Below are positions 36,995-47,600 of a stretch of DNA of 64,000 bases, one piece after another. The stretch spans positions 66,363,613-66,427,612 of the forward strand of contig CM069454.1 of the NCBI GenBank assembly GCA_035610835.1, read 5' to 3'. The translations under genes and the position numbers were made by a program. The stretch's first letter is position 1, and every line of letters begins with the position of its first letter. The notes beneath the pieces are model-generated. The model had not been told where the DNA came from. It ran no database searches and saw nothing but the letters and a program-made list of their open reading frames with translations. The stretch is from Ophiura sarsii. Taxonomy: Eukaryota; Echinodermata; Ophiuroidea; Amphilepidida; Ophiuridae.

Positions 36995-37383
36995 TGGTGT
37001 CAGATGTGGGATTTTGACATTGTGATAGCTTCCGCCCATTTTTGGCGCGTTAACGTCACGTGCATGATCCATTTAAGTTTAATCGACCAGATTCTGTTAT
37101 TACATTTGCTCAAATAGCCATAACGATAATCGCCTCTGATAACTCCGGGTATGGTATTTTTGTATTTAAATGAACAAATGGGACCTATCCGTTGCACCTA
37201 CAATGATAAAATGCGATATTTTTCATTTATCGACCTAAATAGTGCCCAGGGCGGAAGCACCTGCCTAAAAGGTGAACAGGCATGCCAGAAAACGTGAAAA
37301 TTGAGGGCGCTGTGTGCGGGTTCCGTAGTGAAAAATCTAGGTTGATAACCCTAATGAAACAAGGCTCAAGTTAAATTTTACAT

Positions 37384-38040
37384 TACGTTCCTTTTGCCTG
37401 TAAAGTTTGAGCCCAAGTTTGATAGGTTGAACTGGTCATGATGCTAGTATTTACGTGTGAACATGGTGTGAATGGTGTGAACACCCTGTACTAACTGTCT
37501 AGACGACACAAAAGTCAAACACTCCAGCGATGTGCCTTGCCACATGTGTCGACCTTTAGCCCCATTTGGGCTAGTTTTTAATCTAAAATCTGCTCTATAT
37601 CTTAACTTCTTTCGAAATAATATTTTTTTGATTTGACAAAATCTGTAATAGCACTAGTTTTTTTAAGCAAATTAAAGTTCGAACATTTCATTTCTTAACA
37701 CAAGAACTTTAAAAAGGTATCGTGTTGGGCTCTAAATTTTCACCCAAGAATTACATCCATCCAACACCATTATAGATCGCATGCTGGGGAACCCGTGAGT
37801 GTGGCAGCAGTGGAACAGGTAGCAATCACGCAGGCGCTGCAGTCTTGCCACATGACTTGGCACTTGTGGTGACTTTCAGCCAGATTTGGGCTAGTTTTAA
37901 AACTGAAATCTGCTTTTCGAATAATTTAATGCGCTTTTTTTAGAAATTTGAACTTTTGATTTTACAAAATATGATATAGCACTAGTTTTGATGACAAATT
38001 TAAGTTTAAAGTTGGAATTTCTTAACACAACAACATTTTT
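37384..38040 (+). repeat. ~650-bp dispersed repeat, copy 1 (partner 46357-46930), internally duplicated
   Basis: Shares CATGATGCTAGTATTTAC, TTTAGCCCCATTTGGGCTA and AATTACATCCAT with 46357-46930 in the same orientation and order. Within each copy a ~310-bp unit is repeated once (GATGTGCCTTGCCAC... then CAGTCTTGCCACATGACTT..., each followed by ATTTGGGCTAGTTTT). Class unknown. Confidence 0.8.
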
Positions 38041-39105
38041 CAAAAGTATTATATAGAGCTTCTAGTTACATCCATACTAAAGAGCCTTGAGCCATGCTTA
38101 GGACAGCGGTAGAAATGGTAGCAAGCACGCTGGCAAGACACAGGTGGAGTGAAATAAATCAGATACATGGTGTAGGAGGGGATGATTTAATACCACGGAT
38201 AAAGCATCAAAACCGTGGTCAAAAAAAGTTAGAAAACATACAGGGAACGGAACCGTAATGAGACTTTACTGAGAAAGGTTATAAGTATGCCATAAATGTA
38301 ACCGGAGGGTAGAAAAGGTGTATTGAAATATGGCCTTTTACACGTAGTTCAATGAGAAAGTTATTTGGTGTGGTGCTCCCAAAAGTACACGGCGTGAAGC
38401 AGCAAGCTAAAATACGACGACGAAAAAGACAACACATTGCAGAGAAAACTTCAGATAATACGTCGTCGGGAGATATGCTTAGCTTAAAGGAAATCCTTGC
38501 CATGGAACTCCAGCGCTCAGATATGTAGCATTATTATACAGACCCCATCCGTAAGTTAAAGTTTTTAAAAGTGCCGCGATAGGCTTTAGAAAGAAAAACA
38601 ATCACCTGTATGGACGTCGCCAGATTGATCGAAGCTATGACGAAACAGTTACGAGATTTCCACATCTCTGTTTCGTGTATTGATATTTTCGATTTATGCA
38701 TTGAGTTCCTGCGTGATTACAGCGACCTGTCACTGATGAGACGGTTTTAGTAACGATGACGTCACAATATTGAGTATGGCTATCCCATCAGCACTTTCGA
38801 CACAGACAACGGGCGCGAATTTCAAATAATCACAGGTTGGGGATGTGCAGTTTAAATTCGTTTTATTGAATATTATAGTTCTGTGTTCAATTAAACTGGT
38901 CAATTTACATTACATAATTATTGTCCTACTAGTAGAGTATCTTGGATTCCGTGACCATTTTCTTCCTACCTTAGTTTTTTTAGTGAATTTGTCAACTAGA
39001 ACCATTTTAAAAGAAAATGAGCTTCCATGCACCTCTCAAAAGTAAAGGGAACGTTCTTTTATAGCGCAAATTCCAAAATGGCCGCCATACAGGGGCCCGA
39101 AAATT
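38041..39105. other. intergenic, nothing recognised
   Basis: Short frames only (for example 38279-38503 minus, 38845-39045 plus), none with recognisable domains. Confidence 0.45.
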
Positions 39106-39637
39106 CAAATAGCTTCAATTAAGCTAAGAAGTATACCAAATTGTTAGGCTGAGCACAAGGATTCCCAAAAAGTATAGTTTACTATACTTTCGATGTTTTG
39201 TTAACAAGTTATCAGGTAAAACGTAAAAAGGTCGTTGACCTTTGCATATGGGGGTCAAAATTTGAACTTGCTCTCATATTGAAAAATGATATCTCAAATT
39301 GTTCGTCTGATTGCAAGGATTCCAGCTAGAGTGTCTGTTGTACCTTATAAAGGGGTCAAAAGGTCAGATTCTATATAGATCAGTATACCTTGACCTTTTG
39401 ACCTACACAAAATATTCCCGGTGGTAAAAAAAACTACTTCTGGATTCCTTGTTGTCATATGAACAATATGAGATATTGTTTTTCAAAATCGGAGCAAGTT
39501 TAAATGTTGACCCCATATGCAAAGGTCAACGACCTTTTAACGTTTTATCCGGTAACTCGTAGAGCAAACTATACTTTTTCGGAATCCTTGTGATCAGCCG
39601 AACAATTTGGTGTGCTTTTTAGCTTGATTAAAGCCAT
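39106..39637. mobile_element. foldback element, ~220-bp arms
   Basis: Left arm 39106-39330 and right arm 39433-39637 are reverse complements: ACCAAATTGTT, CACAAGGATTCC, AAAAAGTATAGTTT, AGGTCGTTGACCTTTGCATA and CAAGGATTCCAG all recur inverted. The centre is rich in AGGTCA words. No coding; target duplication not clear. Confidence 0.82.
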
Positions 39638-41131
39638 TTAAATAATTTAAATACCGTATAATGATTGGTTTCATGAATAGCACTGTTTCCTTTAATACAC
39701 GCAGTGACTGTCAAACCTTCTATAAAAGGAGGAGAGATTTTTTTAACCAGCATGGACAAAATACTACAAGAAATGACGGACGACCGATGACGCTTGATCA
39801 CGATGACAGTGCCTGTCATGAATACAATAAAATGCTGTAGACTGTACGAATAAGCTAACTGTTTTAGAATTACAAACTAGCGATGAATACCTAGTAGTGG
39901 TAAGCCATTCTATGAGTAAGACTGTTTTAAATGTAAGCCCAATATCTGGCAAGCCATCCAACAAACACGGTATGATCAAGATGTAATCCCAGAATATTTT
40001 GCTACACATTCCAAAAAACGATATGATGCAACGTAGCTGTAATATAAATAAGCGATGACTAGTGAACAGTTTACAAATGATATGATTTAAAAGAAAGCCT
40101 TTTGACAATATGAAAATAACTTGTCCAATGCTTCGCTGAACGAAAGCTACATGACATGACAATGTTCGAGATGTCCAAGATGTGACTGATTTATAAAGAT
40201 TCAACTCTGCTGAGATGCAACGCGAGAGTTGCGAAAGATTGATTAAAATGATGGATTGCAACATCTTGATTTATATTCTATTTTGATAAATAAAAAAAAA
40301 CTTATACAAATAAATAATAAAGCCACCTCTCATTTTCACAACAAAGGAAGATCGACAATAATATGAGTGTAAGTCTCTACTAAGACTAAGAGTCCTCTTT
40401 ATTGACATAAATATATAATACCGGTCAAAGACATGTAACGCCGTTCCGGAGCAGACTGTTTACGGACAATTGTGTCCACTGTCGTCTGTGTAGTCTGTGT
40501 AACGTGCGCCCTCCGCACGATCAGTCCATATACAACACATTGTGCACTTTTGATACAAGCAGGAAAGATGGCGCACTTACAAACACTAAGCTCCTGATCA
40601 GTGCATACGTCCTCTATCGTCCTGTAGCTTCCTCTCTATTTTATTACCATATTATGCTTCCAAGATCAGAAGATGGCGGGCATAGTCTCGATCATGAATA
40701 TTCAATGTATCAAACAAATGCGGCATTAATGACGAGTAAAATTCACATAATAATACCTACATGTACACTGGACTTGATTACTCCAACTCAAGCGTTTTAG
40801 CATGAAATGATTTAATATTTTTGAAATCAAAATAATCAAAATCTTTTTTTTCTTCATTGAAAACACTGGGAAATAAACGGCCATCGTCGACAATGGTCTA
40901 CCCGGAGCCATCCGAAGCCATATTTTTCAAAATTGTGAGATTTGGTTTAATTTGTTTATAAATATTCCTCAACAATATCATCTTGGCAAAATCTCAATGT
41001 TAATTATTGATATGGCGACAAAATGATAGATATTTGAGGAGAATCTCTCCAACATCTCTTTGTCCACGGGTAAGTCTGCGGGAAATGGCCAGCAAGAAAG
41101 CATTAAATAGCATCGTCACTTTTAAGGCATA
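39638..41131. other. intergenic with an LTR-end fragment
   Basis: No gene recognised. 40340-40420 resembles the LTR 3' end (GTCTCTACTAAGACTAAGAG then TCCTCTTTATTGACAT). A minus-strand 166-codon frame (39764-40264) is hydrophobic but matches no family I know. Confidence 0.4.
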
Positions 41132-41200
41132 GAGCAGTGGTTCCCAACCTTTTTCTGGTGGTGACCCCCTTCCAGAAACCAGCAGCAGAGCGCGACCCCT
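41132..41200 (+). mobile_element. solo hAT-type terminus
   Basis: CAGTGGTTCCCAACCTTTTT at 41132 is a near-consensus hAT (Charlie-like) terminal repeat. No inverted partner was found downstream, so this is probably a truncated insertion. Confidence 0.55.
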
Positions 41201-41582
41201 AACAGAACAAAGTCATGTGTGTTTAATGATACAACATAGAATTTTGTTAAATTAGGCTAGTCCGTGACCCCACAAAAAGTGCATTATATGTACAATCAAC
41301 CGTAAATATCTCTGTATTATGGGTGAAATATATGAATTGGTTTTAGTTCAATTTTCATAGGCGCTTAGTACGTATAGAGCTACAAAATATTACTTTTTTG
41401 ACTATCGTATAATGTCTTACGAACGCGTCACTTATACGCCTAAGTTATACGTACTAGTTTTGTAGGAATGCCGCTAATATGTCAAATACCCAGGTTGATA
41501 GCACCATCATTATGGATATGGCTCCCGGCCTTATACGCCATTCTTCACCGACAGCTGTGAAACCGTTTTTGATAGAAGTTAA

Positions 41583-41944
41583 AGGTATATTATGTGATCT
41601 TTTCCAGGGGACGCCCTCAATCCTCGAAAAAAAATTGGAAGCAGATTTTCTTGCAGATTTAATTTTCTGATCATAAATCATAAATATATTCCAAGTTACA
41701 GAGCGATACGATTCCTAATAACCTCAAAATCATGGTTTTAGAGTGAATTTAGAGTAAAATTGGAAAAATAGATTGTACCACTCGGTACAATCTATTTTCA
41801 AACCATGATTTTAAAGTAATTAGGAATCGTATCGATCTGTAACTTAGAAGATCTTTATGATTTATGATCAGAAATGCAAATCTGCTTTCATAGTAAAAAT
41901 CAATGATAGAGGGCGCTACTTAGAAAAGATCACATAATATGCCT
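41583..41944. mobile_element. 362-bp palindromic MITE with TTAA target duplication
   Basis: TTAA lies on both sides (41579-41582, 41945-41948). The 22-base terminal repeat AGGTATATTATGTGATCTTT... has one mismatch. The element is a near-complete hairpin, centred on ATTGTACCACTCGGTACAAT at about 41773-41792. A diverged relative occupies 57430-57910. Confidence 0.88.
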
Positions 41945-42224
41945 TTAACAGGATCCCATGGCAGAAAAAGAGAATATTGCCAATAGGGGTTAACAAATTG
42001 CATTTATGATTGTGTGGTTACAATTAGTTGTGCATATTTAACATTAAATTTGGTTTCTTTATATACTAGAACACACTTCTGACAGCAGATAGTTCGAGGG
42101 CCAAAACTAGTTTACATTAATGGTAAGTGTACAATTCAATTTAATGTGTAAATAAAGATCATAATACTTAAACTGTCTATAGGATAGAATAGGCTTAAAT
42201 CAATTAGCATTTTAAAACACACTT

Positions 42225-42381
42225 CTGGCATTGCCAGAAGCCCTCCCCCTCCCGATGCCCCACAAATGAAATGACAAACTCTATGTAAATACAACAAATA
42301 GTTGGTTATGCCCCCTGATCACATACCCGACCCCTCATGCCCTCCACACCCCAATTGAAGACCCTAGTTACGCTACTGTAA
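42225..42381 (-). mobile_element. fragment with hAT-like CAGTAGCGTAACTAGGG end
   Basis: The right edge reads GACCCTAGTTACGCTACTG, the reverse of CAGTAGCGTAACTAGGG, a common hAT-type MITE terminus. C-rich sequence precedes it. The other end is not seen. Confidence 0.45.
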
Positions 42382-42638
42382 TCTAAAGAGTTACTAAGTG
42401 TTCCTCATAGTATTGAATATCTAATTATGAGCAATATTTTAAACTTTATAATAGACAAATATTGTCATCAACAGGCTGCTCACTCACTTCCAACCTTTGT
42501 TATATTGTTTTGCATTTCAATTTATACTCCAGAGGATTCTGCAAGAAACACTCTCAACTCTGCTGATACACATCATCAACCAGACAATCCAGAAATGATT
42601 GTCTTCAGCATAAATCGCAGTCTACCGAAATAACCAGC

Positions 42639-43591
42639 GATGGGTTTTGGATCGACGCAGTGTGGAATTCGGTCACCTGTGATCAGGGTGATGCACATGC
42701 CTTAGATCCACCACCTGTTATCCGACATTGTTTACGGAATAAGCACCTGGTATCTTATCGGTGACTCCACTTTACAACAATGGGTTGAACACCTGTTACC
42801 AGTACTTGGAGAGTCAAACAACCACCTGGATGAAATGTTGCGTAATAAAACAAACAACCCTCGTTATAATATAAATATAACCTTTCATGTTCATCCGTAT
42901 GCGTTGATAAAAGCTGAGGTTGATGTGTCGCTTATGACGTACGAAGTGGACCTTCTGGATCATCTTCTTCTGGACGGCGATGACACTGTGTGTGATTATA
43001 TGTATGTTTTCAGTCCATTGTCGCAGTTGACACAGTGGACGCGAAAAAGCTTCATAGGGAGACTTAATTTGCTTAAAGAGGGCATCGAAATATTTGTCGG
43101 AAAAAAGTGTACTTTAGGTCCCAGATTCTGGTATACCAGTATCGGTCAATACTGGAACATAAAATTTGCCAGTATCGCTCGATACTGGTACGATTTTAAT
43201 GTTCCAGTATCGGTCGATACTGGAACACCAAATTGTGTTCCAGTATCGAGCGATACTGGAACTTTTTTATGTTCCAGTATCGTTCGATTCTGGTACACAG
43301 GTTATCAATAGTAATGTCTATAAATGCCCTGATTTAAGAATCGTCGTCAAATGTGCGTATCCCCATCTGGAGCATGCCAAAATTGTAACTTCGATTGCTG
43401 AAAATAACGATAAATTATTTGAAATGAATCGACTGGTGAGACAAGCGTTTAGTGATACTACAGTATGGTTCATGGATGTCTGGGAGATAAATTCCGCTTA
43501 TCCAAGAATAGATAAGCTCCACTCGCCATCGGCGGTCATAAGGCATGAAGTAACCATGTTCATCTCCCACGTATGTTACCGACAGGCTTGA
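42639..43591 (+). CDS. NXPE-family (neurexophilin/PC-esterase domain) C-terminal region; frameshifted, one probable intron
   Basis: Three coding blocks match the C-terminal domain of NXPE proteins, a GDSL/PC-esterase fold. 42639-42749 encodes GFWIDAVWNSVTCDQGD and RHCLRNKHL. 42751-43106 encodes YLIGDSTLQQW (the GDS nucleophile block), FHVHPYALIK and LLKEGIEIFVGK. 43312-43591 encodes CPDLRIVVKCAYPH, WFMDVWEINSAY and DKLHSPSAVIRHEV, ending in TGA. The D..H residues near the end correspond to the catalytic Asp/His region. Between blocks one and two a single extra G (42749-42750) breaks frame. Between blocks two and three, GT at 43107 and AG at 43311 give a 205-bp intron with matching phase. The N-terminal half of the family is not seen. 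The gene may be a pseudogene, or the indel an assembly error. Function in vivo is unknown. Confidence 0.78.
43136..43293. repeat. array of five 20-bp palindromes inside the NXPE-like intron
   Basis: CCAGTATCGNNCGATACTGG or a one-base variant occurs at 43136, 43169, 43204, 43240 and 43274, a spacing of 33-36 bases. In units 3 and 4 the palindrome extends to GTTCC...GGAAC. Spacers are AT-rich and differ in sequence, so the palindromes are conserved better than the rest. Each could form a hairpin or a symmetric binding site. Confidence 0.92.
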
Positions 43592-44322
43592 GGCAAAAAC
43601 TAGTTTGATTGTCCTCTTCCGACCGACCCTAATTTTTTTAATTGACAAAAAATGTGTTTTTTTGCTTTGGCTGAACAAATGAACACTGACCCATTTTTGG
43701 AAAGTTCCAGATTTTTTCGACTTTTTTCTTCCAGAATTCTGTTTTCCGGAAATACACTAACTTTAGGAAAAAAGTGTCTTCAATTTTCCAAACTGTTGCA
43801 ATACATGAATGAAGATATTTAATAGTAAAATATCCTATTCACATCTTACTTTTATCAACTATTTTAAAGTTAATTATACATCTTTTGAATGTGATTTATG
43901 TAATCCCGACCAACCGACCCTACCCTCTTTTTATCTTAAAATTTGAAAAGATTTATACACCAAAATATTAATAAATACATTTTTAAATGCTTAGTATGTA
44001 CATAATTATTAACAGATTATCAGTTAACCAATGATAAAGGTATGTATAGCAATTTGCGGGTCAGCAATATCGAATGGTAAACAAGGCTGCTTACAACTGC
44101 AAAACCATTAGTTTTCGTCAAATCCGTTGAATTGGTTTTTGACATACCTATAGTTTACCATGCTTATTACTAGATTTTATGATTTCCGGAATGGTCAAAC
44201 ATGGTTTATGTGTGTAAAAATGAATATAACGCTCCTTAAAAATAAGCAGGTTTTCCGAGACACGATTAGCGATTTCTTAGACATGTAACACAAACGTCTC
44301 CTCCTACTCCCTCCTTGGGCAA
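43592..44322. other. spacer between convergent genes, nothing recognised
   Basis: AT-rich DNA between the NXPE-like stop codon and the stop codon of the minus-strand ARM-TIR-SAM gene. No structure identified. Confidence 0.5.
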
Positions 44323-44666
44323 TTACTTTTGAAATAACTCTTCAAGTGCGTCTGTGAACAGCATGTAAGATCGACCGTATATCTTGTAGTCGCTCTTCAT
44401 TTCCTCCTTGAATGCACCCTCGTTTTGTTCCCGCGGCGTGTTCAACTTGCGAAGATGCTTGCCCTTAACACTAGCCAAGATGGTACATATATCACCAAGG
44501 TCGTTCTTACGTAACCAATTTTGAACATCTGACTTGGACCATTCGTCCGCGCTTGTTGCCCGTGTTTCTGCCTGCAGAGTAGTTGATGACTCCACCTGAG
44601 GAGGTGATGACTCCTGCACAGGAGGAAACGCCTGGCATATTTGTTGCCTCTGTAACTGGATTGGAC
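44323..44666 (-). CDS. exon 5 of ARM-TIR-SAM gene: linker and SAM-like domain, stop
   Basis: The acceptor is TTTCACACAG before GTCCAATCC, phase 2, matching exon 4. It encodes a Gln/Ser/Pro-rich linker, then a ~70-residue SAM-like domain: W..SDVQNWLRKNDLGDI, GKHLRKL, YGRSYMLFTDALEELF. The stop is at 44323-44325. The SAM assignment rests on the tryptophan/WL pattern and helix spacing. Confidence 0.8.
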
Positions 44667-47600
44667 CTGTGTGAAATACAAAACACATTTACCAATGCAT
44701 AAATAATAAGTTTTCTTAAGTCAAATGTCATCTGTTTAAAAATGAAAACTTTACATTTTTGGGATGTGTGAATTTAAATTTGGAAATTAAAAGTTCAACC
44801 TAAACGGTTTGACATGAGATGAACGTTACAATTAAACTCTTATGTCCACTGTTACCAGCCAGATCCTTTGGGAATAACTCAAGGTTGAGATTCCTTGCAT
44901 CTTACCTCTGTTTCATCTGTCAATGAACAAGTGTTAGCCAATTCACCCTGGGTGAACTAACCAGAGTGAACCTTTGCCCCTAAGATAGACCGAGATAGAC
45001 AGATAACGATTATTATATAACGCATGAAAATATTCTAGACATCTGATTGGTGGATAATACATTACACAACACAAAATATTTTGGCCTATTTCATGCTTGC
45101 CGTCATTCCCGGTCATTTTGTGTCTTTCAAAAAGTACTATTGACCGGGCGGTCAATAGTACTTTTTGAATAGACCAAAAATGCCCTCCTCGTAGGCTCGT
45201 GCGATCCCGGCATGGAGCGTCTTGAGAGACCCTGTATAAAACCTGAATGTGATCGTCATTCTACATAAAGTTTTCTCTAATTTCTACAAATCTAGAAGGC
45301 CCGCTAGAAGGCCCTAATTACTCGGTATAAACAATAAATCGATTCCACCACCATCTGCGTGTACGGACTCCGCTCGGTGCACAGCAAAAGAGGAATCGCT
45401 TCAAAACAAGTAAACAAGTCGTCTGCATTGCATTATTATTATTTGGCACAGATCTTTTATCGGCTGAATTAACATTTCATTGAATCTTAGTCATGAATCA
45501 TAAATATTTGTTGTCAATTCACCTGAGGTTGAGGGCATTCTGCAACGAGGTCTAGACTTCTATCGATGAGATGAGTTCAGCATCAGAGTAATTATTCCTC
45601 GGCGACTTGCTCGGAGTAAACTAACTTTAAAAAGTAAGCTTATTTTTGATTTCGTCGAGAATCGACTAGCATATTCACTAAGAAAGATGTGTTCAAGTGT
45701 GAATATTTTCATGCGTTATATAAAACAAATATGGACTGCTCTTTATTCGTGAAATGGGGTGAAATATTGTCCCTCGGTGATCTGGAGACCGTAAGCCTAC
45801 TATTTTCCCTCAGCCTCCGGCTTCGGGAAAATAGTAGGCTTACGGTCTCCAGATCACCTCGGGGCAATATTTCACCCCATTTCCCTCATGAGCAGTCCAT
45901 ATTTGTATAATAGCCTACCGTCAACTGTGCCCAGGACAACTGTGTCAGAGTCTTCAGTAGATGTATTTTCGCCGATCCGCTTGAGAAGTGTGGGCATATT
46001 CTTATCCAGTTCTTCATTGGAATGAAAAGAATAGTAGAGATCCATGCCTAGGAGAAGTCCCAGCCAGCCATCTGGGTCATACCCCGGCTCTAACAGCAGT
46101 GGTATGATGTTCTTCTTCAATTTATAAGCATACGTCGCCTCTATAGAGAAATTAAGGGTGGATGGTGTATGTTTTAGTATAATGTTTTATGTCCAGCGAA
46201 GGAATAATTAGCCTTTCAATTTCTGGCTCACCTCTTTTCATATAACTGTAATTCGGTAATTTGTTAAACATTCAAGACCAGGGACTGTTTATGAATACTT
46301 TGGTAGGTGGGGGCTGGAAAATTATTTGGGTGGGTCAAAAAAGTTTCAACATTCCCATTACGTTCCTTTTGTTTGTAAAGTTTGAGAGGTTGAACTGGTC
46401 ATGATGCTAGTATTTACATGTGAACATGGTGTGAACACCCTGAACTAACTGTCTAGACGACACAAAATGCAAACACTCCAGCGATGTGCCTTGCCACTTG
46501 GACGACCTTTAGCCCCATTTGGGCTAATCTGCTCTATATCGTAACTTTTTTCGAAATTTGATTTTTTTTTTGATTTGACAAAATCTGTAATAGCACTATT
46601 TTTTAAGCAAATTGAAGTTCGAACATTTAATTTTTTAACACAAGAACTTTAAAAAGTCTCGTGTTTGGCTCTAAATTTCCACCCAAGAATTACATCCATG
46701 ATCCATCCAACACCATAGACCGCATGCTGGGGGACCTTGAGTACGTGTGGCAACGGTGGAACTGGTAGCAATCACGCAGGCGCTGCAGTCTTGCCACGTG
46801 ACTTGGGACTTTTGGTGACTTTCAGCCTGATTTGGGCTAATTTTAAAACTAAAATCTGCTCTTCGGATAATATGATACGCTTTTTTTTCGAAATTTGAAC
46901 TTTTGTTTTTACAAAATATGATATAGCACTGAGATGAAGAGGTGGATATGGAAAGTACAGACTATAGGAACAAACCAAAAAATAAATAATCGGAAGACAA
47001 ACCAGAATTGCAGACTAAAATGTACGGTGAGCGCTCATATAATGAAACTGACTCACTTAGACTATGAGGATGACATGTGGACAAAATACGCGCACGCTAT
47101 TCAGGGAGAGTTTTGATTTCTTAATACTGAGCAATCACTCATAAATATTGACAGAGAGGAGATAGAATAGCCTACATAAATGAAGCACAGTACACTACAA
47201 AAAATCAGGATGTTACTTTAACACCGGTTGGAGTTTATACGGGTCCAATCAATACACCGGTGTTAAATGTGCACGGGTGTAAAGATTCTTGGTGTTATTT
47301 CAACACCAGTTGGTGTTATTTTCAACACTACTATTATTATTTTAATGGTAGGTGTTGAAATAACACTGGTAGGTGTTGAAATAACACTGATTGGATTGGT
47401 CACCCCCACCCCCGGGATTTGAACCACGGACCTCCAGTACCAGGGCCCGGATCCTAGCCACCACACCACGTCTGTCAGTCGACACTCGGCGAGTATATTC
47501 GCCTCGTTATATAGCCTGGGTCCGTTTTGTAGCCAAAAAACCTGCACGCCGGGTATAAAAACATTTTTTTCCGCACAGTTGCCGTGTGGTGTAGTAAAGT

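Noticed and set aside
39764..40264. 166-codon minus-strand frame
   Set aside because: Hydrophobic but lacking any family motif; base composition is like the surrounding DNA.
43136..43293. CRISPR-like array
   Set aside because: Regular palindromic repeats with variable spacers, but the genome is animal, spacers are about 14-16 bases, and the array fits inside an intron; not CRISPR.
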